Assembly (NCBI GenBank): GCA_017436865.1 | Contig: JAFSCH010000066.1 | Coordinates: 1-59,293 of the forward strand | Direction of reading: 5' to 3' | Length of the DNA stretch: 59,293 nucleotides | Source of the DNA: Lachnospiraceae bacterium | GTDB taxonomy: Bacteria > Bacillota > Clostridia > Lachnospirales > Lachnospiraceae | Part shown: positions 17,046 to 25,833 of the stretch, one piece after another | Layout: the number at the start of each line of letters is the position of its first letter | Position numbering within the stretch: the stretch's first letter is position 1 | Translations under genes and position numbers: made by a program | Notes under the pieces: generated by a model | Databases searched by the model: none | What the model was told of the DNA's origin: nothing | What the model saw: only the letters and a program-made list of their open reading frames with translations

Positions 17046-17912
17046 ATGTTAGTTTCAGCTTCAGAAATGCTTAAAAAAGCAAAAGCAGGTCACTATGCAG
17101 TTGGTCAGTTCAACATCAACAATCTTGAGTGGACAAAGGCTATCCTTTTAACAGCACAGGAATTAAACAGCCCTGTAATCTTAGGTGTATCCGAAGGTGC
17201 TGGAAAATATATGGCAGGTGTTGAGACAGTTGCAGCTATGGTTAAGGCTATGGATAAGTCTCTTGGAATCACAGTTCCAGTTGCATTACATTTAGATCAT
17301 GGTACATATGACGGATGCTACAAGTGCGTAAAGGCTGGTTTCACATCCATCATGTTCGATGGTTCTCACTATGCAATCGAAGAGAACGTAGAAAAGACTA
17401 AGGAATTAGTTGCTGTAGCTCATGCTATGGGAATGTCTATCGAAGCAGAAGTAGGTTCTATCGGTGGAGAAGAAGATGGTGTTGTAGGTGCTGGTGAATG
17501 TGCAGATCCTGCAGAGTGTAAGGCAATCGCTGATCTTGGTGTAGACATGCTTGCAGCAGGTATCGGTAACATCCATGGAAAGTATCCTGAAAACTGGGCT
17601 GGACTTAGCTTTGATACATTAGATGCTATTCAGCAGAAGACAGGAGATATGCCATTAGTTCTTCACGGTGGTACAGGTATCCCTGAGGATATGATTAAGA
17701 AGGCAATCTCTCTTGGTGTTGCTAAGATCAACGTTAACACAGAATGTCAGTTATCTTTCGCAGATGCTACACGTAAGTATGTAGAAGCAGGTAAGGACTT
17801 AGAAGGAAAGGGATTCGATCCTCGTAAGCTCTTAGCTCCAGGTTTTGAAGCAATCAAGGCTACCGTTAAGGAAAAGATGGAACTCTTCGGTTCTGTTGGA
17901 AAGGCTGAATAA
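17046..17912 (+). CDS. fba: Class II fructose-1,6-bisphosphate aldolase
   Basis: Zinc-dependent glycolytic aldolase (288 aa) splitting fructose-1,6-bisphosphate to DHAP and glyceraldehyde-3-phosphate. Zinc ligands and signatures are visible: ALHLDHG (catalytic Asp and zinc His), SIEAEVGSIGGEEDG, GNIHGKY and LVLHGGTGIP. ATG 17046 follows an ideal GGAGG, so the 12 extra upstream codons are rejected. Codon choice shifts to the GCT/ATC/TTC-rich pattern of a highly expressed gene compared with its neighbours. Confidence 0.97.
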   Translation: MLVSASEMLKKAKAGHYAVGQFNINNLEWTKAILLTAQELNSPVILGVSEGAGKYMAGVETVAAMVKAMDKSLGITVPVALHLDHGTYDGCYKCVKAGFTSIMFDGSHYAIEENVEKTKELVAVAHAMGMSIEAEVGSIGGEEDGVVGAGECADPAECKAIADLGVDMLAAGIGNIHGKYPENWAGLSFDTLDAIQQKTGDMPLVLHGGTGIPEDMIKKAISLGVAKINVNTECQLSFADATRKYVEAGKDLEGKGFDPRKLLAPGFEAIKATVKEKMELFGSVGKAE

Positions 17913-17940
17913 GAATAAGCGTACATTACGCCTTGTATAG

Positions 17941-17981
17941 AAAAAATCGGTTATACTTCTTATAAGTATAGCCGATTTTTT
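17941..17981 (+). terminator. Terminator after fba
   Basis: An 18-bp stem with one G-T wobble: AAAAAATCGGTTATACTT against AAGTATAGCCGATTTTTT, with a 5-base loop. Very strong. Confidence 0.92.
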
Positions 17982-18005
17982 GTTTTAAAACAGAGAGGAA
18001 AGATT

Positions 18006-18038
18006 ATGAAAAAGACAAAAGGTATTTATATACTGTAA
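18006..18038 (+). other. Ten-codon open frame before the Fic gene
   Basis: GAGGAAAG precedes an ATG encoding MKKTKGIYIL and a stop. The site is good, but the frame is so short that it may be a remnant or leader peptide. No function can be claimed. Confidence 0.2.
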
Positions 18039-18041
18039 TTA

Positions 18042-18119
18042 AATCTGCATATTTTTTTTATTCTATATGCAGATAGATATTGATTATCTGCATATAAAAA
18101 GATAAAATATATGCAGATA
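18042..18119. promoter_or_regulatory. Four-site operator array and promoter of the Fic gene
   Basis: The 12-mer TATATGCAGATA or its complement occurs at 18042-18053 (imperfect, reverse), 18064-18075 (forward), 18085-18096 (reverse) and 18108-18119 (forward). The spacing is 21-23 bases, so all sites lie on about one helix face. A promoter, TTGATT at 18080-18085 with a 17-base spacer and TAAAAT at 18103-18108, is embedded in the array. Binding would block RNA polymerase. The last site overlaps the region just before AAGGAGG of the Fic gene. Confidence 0.75.
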
Positions 18120-18133
18120 CAAGGAGGAAATGT

Positions 18134-19192
18134 ATGCATATATTTGATTATTCTTTTTTAGATAATGGTTTATTGCCAACAGGAATTGTAAATTTGACAT
18201 CTACCATCAGTGCATTAAAAGCTTTGGCAAGTGAACGAAGAGACAAAAATCAGACGATATATACGCAATTAGAGTCGATTGCTAGAGTACAGTCTGTTAA
18301 GAATTCGAATGCAATCGAAGGAATTGTAACAACAGATGCGCGTATTAAAGAAATTGTAAATGGAAATAGTGCGCCCATAAATCACAATGAAATGGAAATT
18401 GCAGGATACAGGGATGTACTTGATGAAATATACCGTGCTCATGAAATGCTGACGATAAGTGAGGATACGATTCTTCATATGCACAAAACAATGCTTGATA
18501 TTGCAAACTATCCTTATGGTGGTCAGTACAAAACAGAGGACAATCTGATTATGTCGATTGACGATTTCGGAAGAAGAAGCGTTCGTTTTAAACCAGTTCC
18601 TGCAAACGAAACAAAGGATGCCATGGAGCAATTGGTTCTTGCCTATATGGATGCTCGGGCGAACTCGAATATTAATCAGCTATTATTGATACCTTGTGTT
18701 ATTTTAGACTTTTTGTGTATTCACCCATTTAGTGACGGAAATGGACGAGTTTCCCGATTGCTATCACTTTTATTGTTATATAAAAATGAATATGATATTT
18801 GTAAGTATGTATCTTTTGAAGAACAAATCAATTATTCGAAAGAGTCTTATTATCAGGCATTATATGAATCGTCTCAAGGATGGCATGAAAATAAAAATTC
18901 CTATATCCCCTTTATGGAAAATTTTCTTATGACACTATATAAGTGTTATAAAGAATTAGACCAACGGTTTTCGACCATAAATGGTAAACGCTTAAAGAAA
19001 AGTGAGCGAATTGAACAGACAGTATTGAATAGCATATTACCGATATCAAAGGCTGATGTTTGTGAAATTCTTCCAGATGTCAGTGCAACTACAGTAGAAG
19101 CTGTGCTGGGAAAAATGGTAAAAGAAGGAAGTGTGAAAAAGCTTGGGCAAGCCAGAGCAACTAAGTATGTAAATGCAAAATATGTGAAATAA
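18134..19192 (+). CDS. Fic family AMPylase with N-terminal inhibitory helix
   Basis: Fic/DOC protein (352 aa) expected to transfer AMP to target proteins. The active site is HPFSDGNGRVSR near residues 197-208, matching HPFx(D/E)GN(G/K)R. The N-terminal SNAIEG (about residues 56-61) fits the class II inhibitory motif (S/T)xxxE(G/N), so the enzyme should be self-inhibited. The C-terminal 60 residues (SKADVCEILPDVSATTVEA) look like a winged helix-turn-helix, as in many Fic proteins, and could bind the operator array upstream. AAGGAGG lies just before ATG 18134. No antitoxin gene is adjacent, as expected for a class II Fic. Confidence 0.9.
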   Translation: MHIFDYSFLDNGLLPTGIVNLTSTISALKALASERRDKNQTIYTQLESIARVQSVKNSNAIEGIVTTDARIKEIVNGNSAPINHNEMEIAGYRDVLDEIYRAHEMLTISEDTILHMHKTMLDIANYPYGGQYKTEDNLIMSIDDFGRRSVRFKPVPANETKDAMEQLVLAYMDARANSNINQLLLIPCVILDFLCIHPFSDGNGRVSRLLSLLLLYKNEYDICKYVSFEEQINYSKESYYQALYESSQGWHENKNSYIPFMENFLMTLYKCYKELDQRFSTINGKRLKKSERIEQTVLNSILPISKADVCEILPDVSATTVEAVLGKMVKEGSVKKLGQARATKYVNAKYVK

Positions 19193-19260
19193 AGCAAGCT
19201 GAATTTAATCTGCTGTAAAGTTGCAGTAGGCAGGAATTATAATTTATTGTATGCCAATGT

Positions 19261-19316
19261 CAATTGAGGGACAAAAAAAGACAGATAAGGGAAACGAACA
19301 CACAAATATGTTGAAT
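19261..19316 (+). promoter_or_regulatory. LytTR-type direct repeat and promoter, copy 1
   Basis: CAATTGAGG, 12 bases, CAGATAAGG: the 9-12-9 direct repeat layout of AgrA/ComE-like LytTR regulators. A weak -10 (TTGAAT, 19311-19316) follows 20 bases later. About 75 bases here align with the promoter at 25806, including the transcribed ATATCAAGTGC. It drives the two genes at 19427 and 19693. Confidence 0.65.
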
Positions 19317-19426
19317 TGTACGAAAATATAAATATCAAGTGCCTTAGAAGCATTATAAAATAAACTAAGAATGACGATATATCTATAGATTGATTCAAAG
19401 ATAAATATCGTATAAGGAGATTCACA

Positions 19427-19708
19427 GTGTTTTTTTCATGGACAGAGTTATATAGTGGTATGGATTATAAAGAATATACCCGTATACAGAAGCTAATGGA
19501 TACTAACAATATTCCAATGAAGGCAAAGGTAAACAACTTGCGTGGCAGAATGGCTGATAATGCAAGATTCGGAGGAAATCCTCTAGTGACAAATACGGTA
19601 GGTGTTTGTTCTATGAATGAAGAATATAGAATCAAGGTAAAAAAGAATGATTATGAAAAGGCAAAAGCCATACTAAGAAAGGAGGTTGTTATGTGGAACT
19701 TGGATTAG
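19427..19708 (+). CDS. Small protein resembling DUF2007 signal-transducing proteins
   Basis: The 93-residue product starts at GTG 19427 after AAGGAG. YKEYTRIQKLMDTNNIPMKAK and YRIKVKKNDYEKAKAIL resemble the two halves of the DUF2007 domain, a small fold proposed to have a signalling role; this match is by eye. It overlaps the next gene by 16 bases and lies behind a LytTR-type site, so it probably belongs to the lanthipeptide regulon. Confidence 0.55.
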   Translation: MFFSWTELYSGMDYKEYTRIQKLMDTNNIPMKAKVNNLRGRMADNARFGGNPLVTNTVGVCSMNEEYRIKVKKNDYEKAKAILRKEVVMWNLD

Positions 19709-20442
19709 TTGTAAATAATACTAGATGTTTTGAGAACAATTATTTGATGAGTGATAAATACAGTGGTGCAGAAACATCAGCATTTAAGCATCTGATTTTT
19801 TTCAGTAATGATGATAGACTAGACAAAGATATGAGTAGTTGTTCATCTGGAAGAGAGATGAGCAAACAGGAGTTGTTTGAAAAGCTTAAAGCTTCATCTG
19901 CGGGAGTCCAGAGCCGCATTCAAAAGAAGAGTGCGATTGAAGCTATAGCAATTGAGGAAGAGGTTTCTGATTCTGAATTGAAAAACATAGGACTTACTAG
20001 TTTTGAATTATCCGATACAGCAAGTCAGTTAGTTGTAGCTTCGCTTGTGAAAAATTCTGAGCCTGACAATCCTATTATTCAGGTTTCTTATGGTCGGGGC
20101 GATGCTAGAAAGGTTTATCATGTTCATGTGAATGATATTGATACTACGAATGCATCAGATTTGGAAATGTTTGCGCTGCTTTCGTATGAAGGATATAAAG
20201 GAAGGACTGCACCAGATGCCATTAATAATTATGCGGCATATAAAACAATGAAATTCGGAGCAGGATTAGGAATGTCCTCTAGTAGCGAAAACAGTTTTGT
20301 GAATGAAAAAATAAATATAGATGAGCTATTACAACAAGTGTATGAGTTATTAAAGGATGGAAAATCGGCAGAAGAAAAAAAGAGTGCTGAAAATTGTGAC
20401 TATTTGATTCAATTGCTTAAGAACCATTCCGATCCTGTTTAG
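19693..20442 (+). CDS. Hypothetical protein, 249 aa, in the LytTR regulon
   Basis: Start GTG 19693 with AAAGGAGG 7 bases upstream, inside the end of the previous gene, so the two are coupled. The protein is soluble, Ser-rich and acidic, without signal peptide or membrane helices. The stretch IIQVSYGRGDARKVYHVHVN looks like a small beta domain, and a Gly/Ser/Met-rich turn follows (GAGLGMSSSSENSF). It ends in a charged helix. I do not recognise the family. The shared promoter suggests a role linked to the peptide system, perhaps as a target or response protein. Confidence 0.6.
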   Translation: MELGLVVNNTRCFENNYLMSDKYSGAETSAFKHLIFFSNDDRLDKDMSSCSSGREMSKQELFEKLKASSAGVQSRIQKKSAIEAIAIEEEVSDSELKNIGLTSFELSDTASQLVVASLVKNSEPDNPIIQVSYGRGDARKVYHVHVNDIDTTNASDLEMFALLSYEGYKGRTAPDAINNYAAYKTMKFGAGLGMSSSSENSFVNEKINIDELLQQVYELLKDGKSAEEKKSAENCDYLIQLLKNHSDPV

Positions 20443-20469
20443 AATCATAACGAAAATGTTCATCATATG

Positions 20470-20507
20470 AAAAGAGCCGGTCTTGATTTATAGACGGGTT
20501 CTTTTTG
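20470..20507 (+). terminator. Terminator after the 19693 gene
   Basis: AAAAGAGCCGGTCT against AGACGGGTTCTTTT with one mismatch and one wobble, followed by T residues. It separates the two regulon units. Confidence 0.7.
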
Positions 20508-20519
20508 TATACAAAATAA

Positions 20520-20576
20520 CAATTTGCGGACAAAAATCGACAATTAAAGGACAAAAGCAACATGATGTGATATATT
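20520..20576 (+). promoter_or_regulatory. LytTR-type direct repeat and promoter, copy 2
   Basis: CAATTTGCG, 12 bases, CAATTAAAG, then TATATT 21 bases after the second half-site. It is upstream of the response regulator gene, so the regulator probably activates its own operon. The spacer shares GACAAAAA..GA with the other two copies. Confidence 0.65.
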
Positions 20577-20608
20577 ATGTTAATATACAAAAAATAAGTG
20601 GGGAATAT

Positions 20609-21325
20609 ATGTATCGGGTTGCGATTGTAGATGATAATGATATGGATAGAAGTCTGATAGAGAGATTATCAGATGAATATTTCAGAAAAAAGGAATACGA
20701 ATATGAGATAAAGACCTTTGAACGAAGTGAGCGTGCAATTATGGAACTTCAGGAGGGCGGCTATTATGATGTCTTTCTGTTGGATATGGATATGCCGGAC
20801 AAGACAGGCTTGCAGGTGGCAAAAGAGATACGCCAATATTACAATGAGCCAATTATTGTCTATGTAACTAACCATGTAGAATATGCCATACAGGCATTTG
20901 AGGTAAATGCATTCCGTTATATACCAAAGGCGTTATTGAGAGAGAAGCTGCCAGAGGCATATGATGTGCTGTTGCCGAAGATAGATGCGTTAGATCAAAG
21001 AGCGTATATCGTAGATTCTATATATGGTCTGGAAAAAATATTATATCGAAATATTTTCTATATCAGTAAGGATGGAAAATATATCACCATTGTACATAGA
21101 AATGGCGAAAGCAGAGTAAGAACATCGTTGCAGAAGATTTATGAGGAGCTTGCTTCGAAAGAATTTATATTTATAGATAAGAGCTATATTGCAAATATTG
21201 AGCATGTGACCTCTTGTCAAAGAGGTGAACTGTTTATGAGAAGTGGTGACGTATTACCGATTAGCAGACCTCGATATCAGGAAGTCAGAAAGGCGATTGC
21301 TGATTATTGGAGGGGGATGAGGTAA
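20609..21325 (+). CDS. LytTR-family response regulator (AgrA/ComE-like)
   Basis: 238 aa. The receiver domain has acidic residues D8/D9, phospho-acceptor D59 (FLLDMDMPDKTG) and the conserved Lys in RYIPKALL. A LytTR DNA-binding domain follows from about residue 145 (FYISKDGKYITIVHRNGES), ending IEHVTSC...LPISRPRYQEV. ATG 20609 is chosen because the receiver fold begins right there; the longer frame would run through the promoter. The stop overlaps the start of the kinase gene (TAATG). Confidence 0.9.
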   Translation: MYRVAIVDDNDMDRSLIERLSDEYFRKKEYEYEIKTFERSERAIMELQEGGYYDVFLLDMDMPDKTGLQVAKEIRQYYNEPIIVYVTNHVEYAIQAFEVNAFRYIPKALLREKLPEAYDVLLPKIDALDQRAYIVDSIYGLEKILYRNIFYISKDGKYITIVHRNGESRVRTSLQKIYEELASKEFIFIDKSYIANIEHVTSCQRGELFMRSGDVLPISRPRYQEVRKAIADYWRGMR

Positions 21326-22623
21326 TGGAGCTATATATATTATCCTTTATAGAGATATTATTTCAAACGCTCTGTGGTCTGGGAATATTTATTGAGGCGT
21401 ATGGAACGGATGTATCCCATAAAAAGTGGACAAAGTGGATATTAGTCTTATTTTTGATACTGGATTTTGATTCTAATGTTAGAAATAATACTCGTTGCTT
21501 AATATCGACAAGTAATTTCCTGATAGAAGTACCTGTTATTTCACTTTGGTTATGGGGTTGGACGCAGACATCATTAAGTAGAGTATCTGCATGGACTGTA
21601 TTTTACTTGGCGACTTGTTTGCTGCTAAAAATGCCGGTATTAATCTTAGGTGGGATTGTATACGGAACCGGATTAGGAGATACGAATTTAAATCCATATC
21701 CATGGGAAATGCTGATTAATATAGGAATTATAATCAGTGTGTATCTGTTGAGTCGAAAATATAGGACACGAATTATTTCTTTTCTACGACAGATGCCGCA
21801 TCAAAGAGCAATTTTAAGTGGGATCGGTGCATTAGAGTTTGCGGTTGTTATATATCTTATGAACCTTGGTGTCGAGCGGTTTTCTGCTTCCATTTTTATT
21901 ATGGCATGTGTGTTTATTATTTGTTTGCTTCTTGCGATGATATTGTCTGTGACTACAATGGAATATCAGTTGATTTGCAAGAATAAGCAGATGATGGAGT
22001 CGAAGGAAAGCTCACTGAGAGAGAACTATACATTGCTAAGTCAGGAAATAGAGCGTAATCGGAAGATAAACCATGACAGAAAACATGATTTTTCTTATCT
22101 GTATGATTGTTTTCTAAGAAATGATTATGCAAGTGGGATTCAATACATAGAAACAAAAAATGCATTCCATGAACAACAGAAGCAAAGAGAAGTCTGGACT
22201 GGGCATGGAGGAATTGATTTCCTGCTTAACAAGGCGAAGCAGAGAGCAGAAGCGTTACAGGCAAATTTTTATCTGGAAATTGATTTACTGGAGCTTCCTA
22301 TGGCGGAATATGATATTTTTTATGCACTGGGAAATTTGCTTGATAATGCCATAGAAGCGATAGAAAAATGTGATGCAGGTAATAGATTTATACATATAAA
22401 AATGATGAACAAAAATAATGTATTTCAGTTATATATAGAGAATAGTTACAAAATTGAACCTCATAAAAAAGGAAAAAGATTCCTTTCAACAAAAGAGAAT
22501 GAAAAAAATGAACATGGTTGGGGAATTGAGAATGTGAAGGAGATTGTAGAGCGATATAAGGGGATGCTGGATATAAGCTATCAAAATCAAAGGTTTCAAG
22601 TAGATTTGGTTTTGATAAAATAG
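21325..22623 (+). CDS. AgrC-like peptide-sensing histidine kinase (HPK10 type)
   Basis: 432 aa. The first roughly 210 residues hold about six hydrophobic segments, the polytopic sensor typical of AgrC/ComD-like kinases. A coiled linker leads to the His region NHDRKHDFSYLYD and the ATP-binding domain with NLLDNAIEAIEKC (N box) and GWGIENVKEIVERY (G box). The usual Asn after the H-D in AgrC kinases is not kept. ATG 21325 overlaps the regulator stop. The signal is probably a peptide, plausibly the lanthipeptide itself. Confidence 0.87.
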   Translation: MELYILSFIEILFQTLCGLGIFIEAYGTDVSHKKWTKWILVLFLILDFDSNVRNNTRCLISTSNFLIEVPVISLWLWGWTQTSLSRVSAWTVFYLATCLLLKMPVLILGGIVYGTGLGDTNLNPYPWEMLINIGIIISVYLLSRKYRTRIISFLRQMPHQRAILSGIGALEFAVVIYLMNLGVERFSASIFIMACVFIICLLLAMILSVTTMEYQLICKNKQMMESKESSLRENYTLLSQEIERNRKINHDRKHDFSYLYDCFLRNDYASGIQYIETKNAFHEQQKQREVWTGHGGIDFLLNKAKQRAEALQANFYLEIDLLELPMAEYDIFYALGNLLDNAIEAIEKCDAGNRFIHIKMMNKNNVFQLYIENSYKIEPHKKGKRFLSTKENEKNEHGWGIENVKEIVERYKGMLDISYQNQRFQVDLVLIK

Positions 22624-22641
22624 ATATAAGGAGAAAGTGGC

Positions 22642-22776
22642 ATGGAAGACTTAATGCTTTATGCAGGAGATACTGTGAAAGAATTACAGGAGGCAGAAAA
22701 GTTATCTGCAAAAACAGAAGAAGTTATTTCGCTTACAGTAGGATGTGGAGGAGGAAAAACCTTACTGTGTTGTTAA
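22642..22776 (+). CDS. Candidate lanthipeptide precursor (LanA), 44 aa
   Basis: Too short for ordinary gene finders, but it has AAGGAG 8 bases before ATG 22642, lies 18 bases after the kinase gene, and is followed by an attenuator and LanM. The acidic leader includes VKELQEAEKLSAKTEEV, and the C-terminal part is ISLTVGCGGGKTLLCC. Ser30, Thr32 and Thr40 could be dehydrated and Cys35, Cys43 and Cys44 could close up to three (methyl)lanthionine rings. The only Gly-Gly lies inside the Cys region (36-38), so the cleavage point is unclear. I do not recognise it as a known lantibiotic. Confidence 0.8.
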   Translation: MEDLMLYAGDTVKELQEAEKLSAKTEEVISLTVGCGGGKTLLCC

Positions 22777-22786
22777 GTAGGAAGAG

Positions 22787-22821
22787 GACTGGAGATATTT
22801 CGATATCGAAAGTCTTTTTTT
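22787..22821 (+). terminator. Attenuator between lanA and lanM
   Basis: GACT...AGTC encloses GATAT-TTCG-ATATC, followed by seven T residues. A partial terminator at this place would make much more precursor than synthetase, a usual arrangement in lantibiotic operons. Confidence 0.7.
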
Positions 22822-22854
22822 CTTGATATAAATGTGATGATATAGGTGATTATA

Positions 22855-25833
22855 ATGATACGAATAAAAGAAATGACAGAAGAACAAAAGGTGTATTGGA
22901 AGAAAATCTTAGGAGAAAAGTTATATGAAAGACTTATGAATAACTATGAGCAAGAGCTTATAGGTATACCGTTTGACGGAGTAGAGGAAACACAACATTT
23001 TTTGAGTTGTTGGTCGGAAACAGATAAGAAAAAAGAAGTAAAAGCATTAAAAGGTTTAAAGGATGAAGTGTTTTCACCATTTTATCGGTTGATGATTCGA
23101 GGATATCTTGATTTTGTACAAGTAAAATGGGAAGAATTTGATAGTATACAGAATGCCAAAAAAGTAATTGTGAAAACATTGTTCGACAGCATTTATCATA
23201 TTCCATTGCGTGTGTGCATCTATGATATGCAGCTTTGTAAGAGAAAGGGAGAGTTAAACGGTGATACCGGTTATCAGGAATATTTGGCATATTGCGAGAA
23301 GCTGACAGATAAGGAATATGTCATAAAGCTATGTCAGGAGTATCCTGAAATGACGAGACTGCTTTATACAAGAATGAAGTATGCATATCATAATCTGCGA
23401 AGCTTTGTGAAAAGATTACAAGAGGATAAAGAACTAATAGAAGAACAGCTATGCTTGGGAAAAAGGTTTAAACGGGTTCAGAGTATACAGCTTGGTGGTT
23501 CTGACAGCCATAAGCAAGGGCAACAGGTTATACAGTGTTTGCTGGATAATGGGTGCAGAATAATTTATAAACCACATAGCATGAATAAAGAGATACAGTA
23601 TCAATATCTATGTAATATGTTCTGTAAGAAAATAGGACTGCCGTCATATTCCTATAGCATAATAAATCAACAAGAATATGGCTGGGAAGCATATTTACAC
23701 AGTAAGGAGTGTGAAAGTGAGGAAGCGGTTAAAAGATATTATAAGAGAATGGGGATTCATTTGTTTCTTTGCTATTTGTTGCGGATTACGGATATGCATC
23801 AGGAGAATATATTGGCTGTTGGAGAGTTCCCGGTTGCAGTTGATGTGGAGACTATGCCGGGAATCGCAATGAGGCAGGAAAAAGAGAATGCAGAAGAATC
23901 GATAAAATGTAAGATCAGTACGACAGTTCTCACATCGGGCATTTTGCCGACACCAGTATGGAGTAATGGACAGGAAGGGGTTATTATCAGTGCCTTGTAC
24001 TGTAATGATGAAGTAAAGGCCACAGTAAAACTGCCAGTTATTCGAAAACCAAAAACTTCAGAAATGTACATAGATTATGAATTTAGAAAAATAAAAAGGA
24101 CAAATAGTATTCCTACATATCGGGGTGAGAAACAGTATGTAGATACTTATTTAGAAGATATTTGTGAAGGTTTTGATGGGGCATATAAACTGTTTCTGAG
24201 AGAAAAAACGAGTCTAAATACAATAATAGAACCAATATGGAAGGAGAAGACAAGATATCTTGTCAGACATACACAGCAATACAGTATGTATTTATCAAGC
24301 TCCTTGCATCCAATATTTTTGAAAAGTTCAGAGTATCGTTTGCTTATGTTGCAGATATTGCAGAAAGAGGATATTGACAGAGACGTGATAAAGCAGGAAA
24401 TATCCGCAATGATAAATTTGGATATTCCTTTATTAGAATGTGATGCGAAAGAGGAGTTATCTGTTTTTAGTCAGTCTGCTCATGTAACATACATGAATAA
24501 GGTTAAAAGCTTAAATGAGAGGGATTTGCAGGAGCAGCTAGAACTAATCAGACTTTCTGTTGAAATGATGGATTTCCAACACATACAAAATGAATATTTC
24601 AAACCGAAAATGAAGCCAATGGAAAGCAATAAAATAGATAAAGCAAAGGTTAAAAAGGCTTTAAATATCATAATAGAACGAATTATTAAAACGAGTGTAA
24701 TAGAGCGAGAGGATATTAGCTGGCAGACTATGAAACTCGAAGGAACCAATCTGTGGAGAATGGAACCTATCACATATGATTTCTATCATGGGATTAGTGG
24801 TTTGACTTTGTTTGTTGCAGTGGCATATCAGGAAGGATATTTTACGGATAGTAGTATTTATAAGCTGTTAATGAAGAGGTTATATAGGTATGTAGATGAT
24901 ATTTGCGATTGTCGAAATGAAGCAGTGTTGAGTGAGCAGAATGGACTAATGTTAGGAAGTAGTTCTGTTTTATATACGTTTTTGTTTCTTTATCAGAGTT
25001 TAGGAGAAGAAGAATTCTTGAGTTATGCAAAGAAGCTGGCATCGCATGTGGTGTCAAGTTATCAACAGGATAAGGAGCATGACTTATTAGCCGGAAACGC
25101 AGGAATAATCTTTGTATTATCCAAACTTTATGAAATTACCAAAGAAAAGGAATATATAGACCTTGCAATAACGATTGGTGACTATCTCATGAAGCGTATG
25201 GAAGAACAGAGTGTAGGCTATGGATTTCGAGGACAAACCTGTAAAGAAGTGCTTTCAGGAATGGCGCATGGAAATAGCGGATTTATCGTGGCTTATGCAG
25301 AACTGCTAAAGCACACAAAAGACAAGAAATATTGCAAAGTAATTGATGAACTATTGGCATACGAAGATTCGCTATACGATGAAGAAGTAGGGAACTGGAG
25401 GGATTTACGCTATGCACAGCAGAATTCCTATGCCAATGCATGGTGTCATGGTGCTGCGGGAATATTGCTTTCCAGATTGCAATTATTACAATTACCGGAA
25501 TATCAGCAGAATATTGTTGTTCAGCGTGATTTGGAAAATGCAGCTAAGGTATTGTTCTCACAGTCTATGCGAAAAGGGTTATGCATCTGTCATGGAATGT
25601 CAGGCAATTACCTGATCATGAGAGAATATCAGAAGTACTATAATCTTACGACAGAACAAAAAGAATATATGGAACAATTAAAAAGGGAGATTGTTCATGC
25701 AGTATGTGCGGATTCTTTACTGCCACAGGATAAATATATGATGGGATTCATGATTGGAATATCAGGAATTGGGTATACATTGCTGCAAATATTGTCGGAT
25801 TATGTCAATTGGGGGACAAAAAAAGACAGATAA
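22855..25833 (+). CDS. lanM: Class II lanthipeptide synthetase LanM
   Basis: 992 aa, full length for LanM. The N-terminal dehydratase (DUF4135) half carries LGGSDSHKQGQQV near 212-224, IYKPHSM and DMHQENILAVGEFPVAVDVE, the expected active-site segments. The C-terminal LanC-like cyclase has GMAHGNSGF (His805), WCHGAAG (Cys864) and CHGMSG (Cys912, His913), so the three zinc ligands are intact. ATG 22855 follows AGGTG; GTG 22846 is the alternative. The last residues NWGTKKDR are encoded by the LytTR-type site of the next promoter, so the C-terminus may have been reshaped by a promoter duplication. Confidence 0.95.
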   Translation: MIRIKEMTEEQKVYWKKILGEKLYERLMNNYEQELIGIPFDGVEETQHFLSCWSETDKKKEVKALKGLKDEVFSPFYRLMIRGYLDFVQVKWEEFDSIQNAKKVIVKTLFDSIYHIPLRVCIYDMQLCKRKGELNGDTGYQEYLAYCEKLTDKEYVIKLCQEYPEMTRLLYTRMKYAYHNLRSFVKRLQEDKELIEEQLCLGKRFKRVQSIQLGGSDSHKQGQQVIQCLLDNGCRIIYKPHSMNKEIQYQYLCNMFCKKIGLPSYSYSIINQQEYGWEAYLHSKECESEEAVKRYYKRMGIHLFLCYLLRITDMHQENILAVGEFPVAVDVETMPGIAMRQEKENAEESIKCKISTTVLTSGILPTPVWSNGQEGVIISALYCNDEVKATVKLPVIRKPKTSEMYIDYEFRKIKRTNSIPTYRGEKQYVDTYLEDICEGFDGAYKLFLREKTSLNTIIEPIWKEKTRYLVRHTQQYSMYLSSSLHPIFLKSSEYRLLMLQILQKEDIDRDVIKQEISAMINLDIPLLECDAKEELSVFSQSAHVTYMNKVKSLNERDLQEQLELIRLSVEMMDFQHIQNEYFKPKMKPMESNKIDKAKVKKALNIIIERIIKTSVIEREDISWQTMKLEGTNLWRMEPITYDFYHGISGLTLFVAVAYQEGYFTDSSIYKLLMKRLYRYVDDICDCRNEAVLSEQNGLMLGSSSVLYTFLFLYQSLGEEEFLSYAKKLASHVVSSYQQDKEHDLLAGNAGIIFVLSKLYEITKEKEYIDLAITIGDYLMKRMEEQSVGYGFRGQTCKEVLSGMAHGNSGFIVAYAELLKHTKDKKYCKVIDELLAYEDSLYDEEVGNWRDLRYAQQNSYANAWCHGAAGILLSRLQLLQLPEYQQNIVVQRDLENAAKVLFSQSMRKGLCICHGMSGNYLIMREYQKYYNLTTEQKEYMEQLKREIVHAVCADSLLPQDKYMMGFMIGISGIGYTLLQILSDYVNWGTKKDR

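Noticed and set aside
22642-22776. The 44-residue peptide as an AgrD-type cyclic peptide
   Set aside because: There is no AgrB protease gene nearby, and a complete LanM follows, so a lanthipeptide precursor is the better reading.
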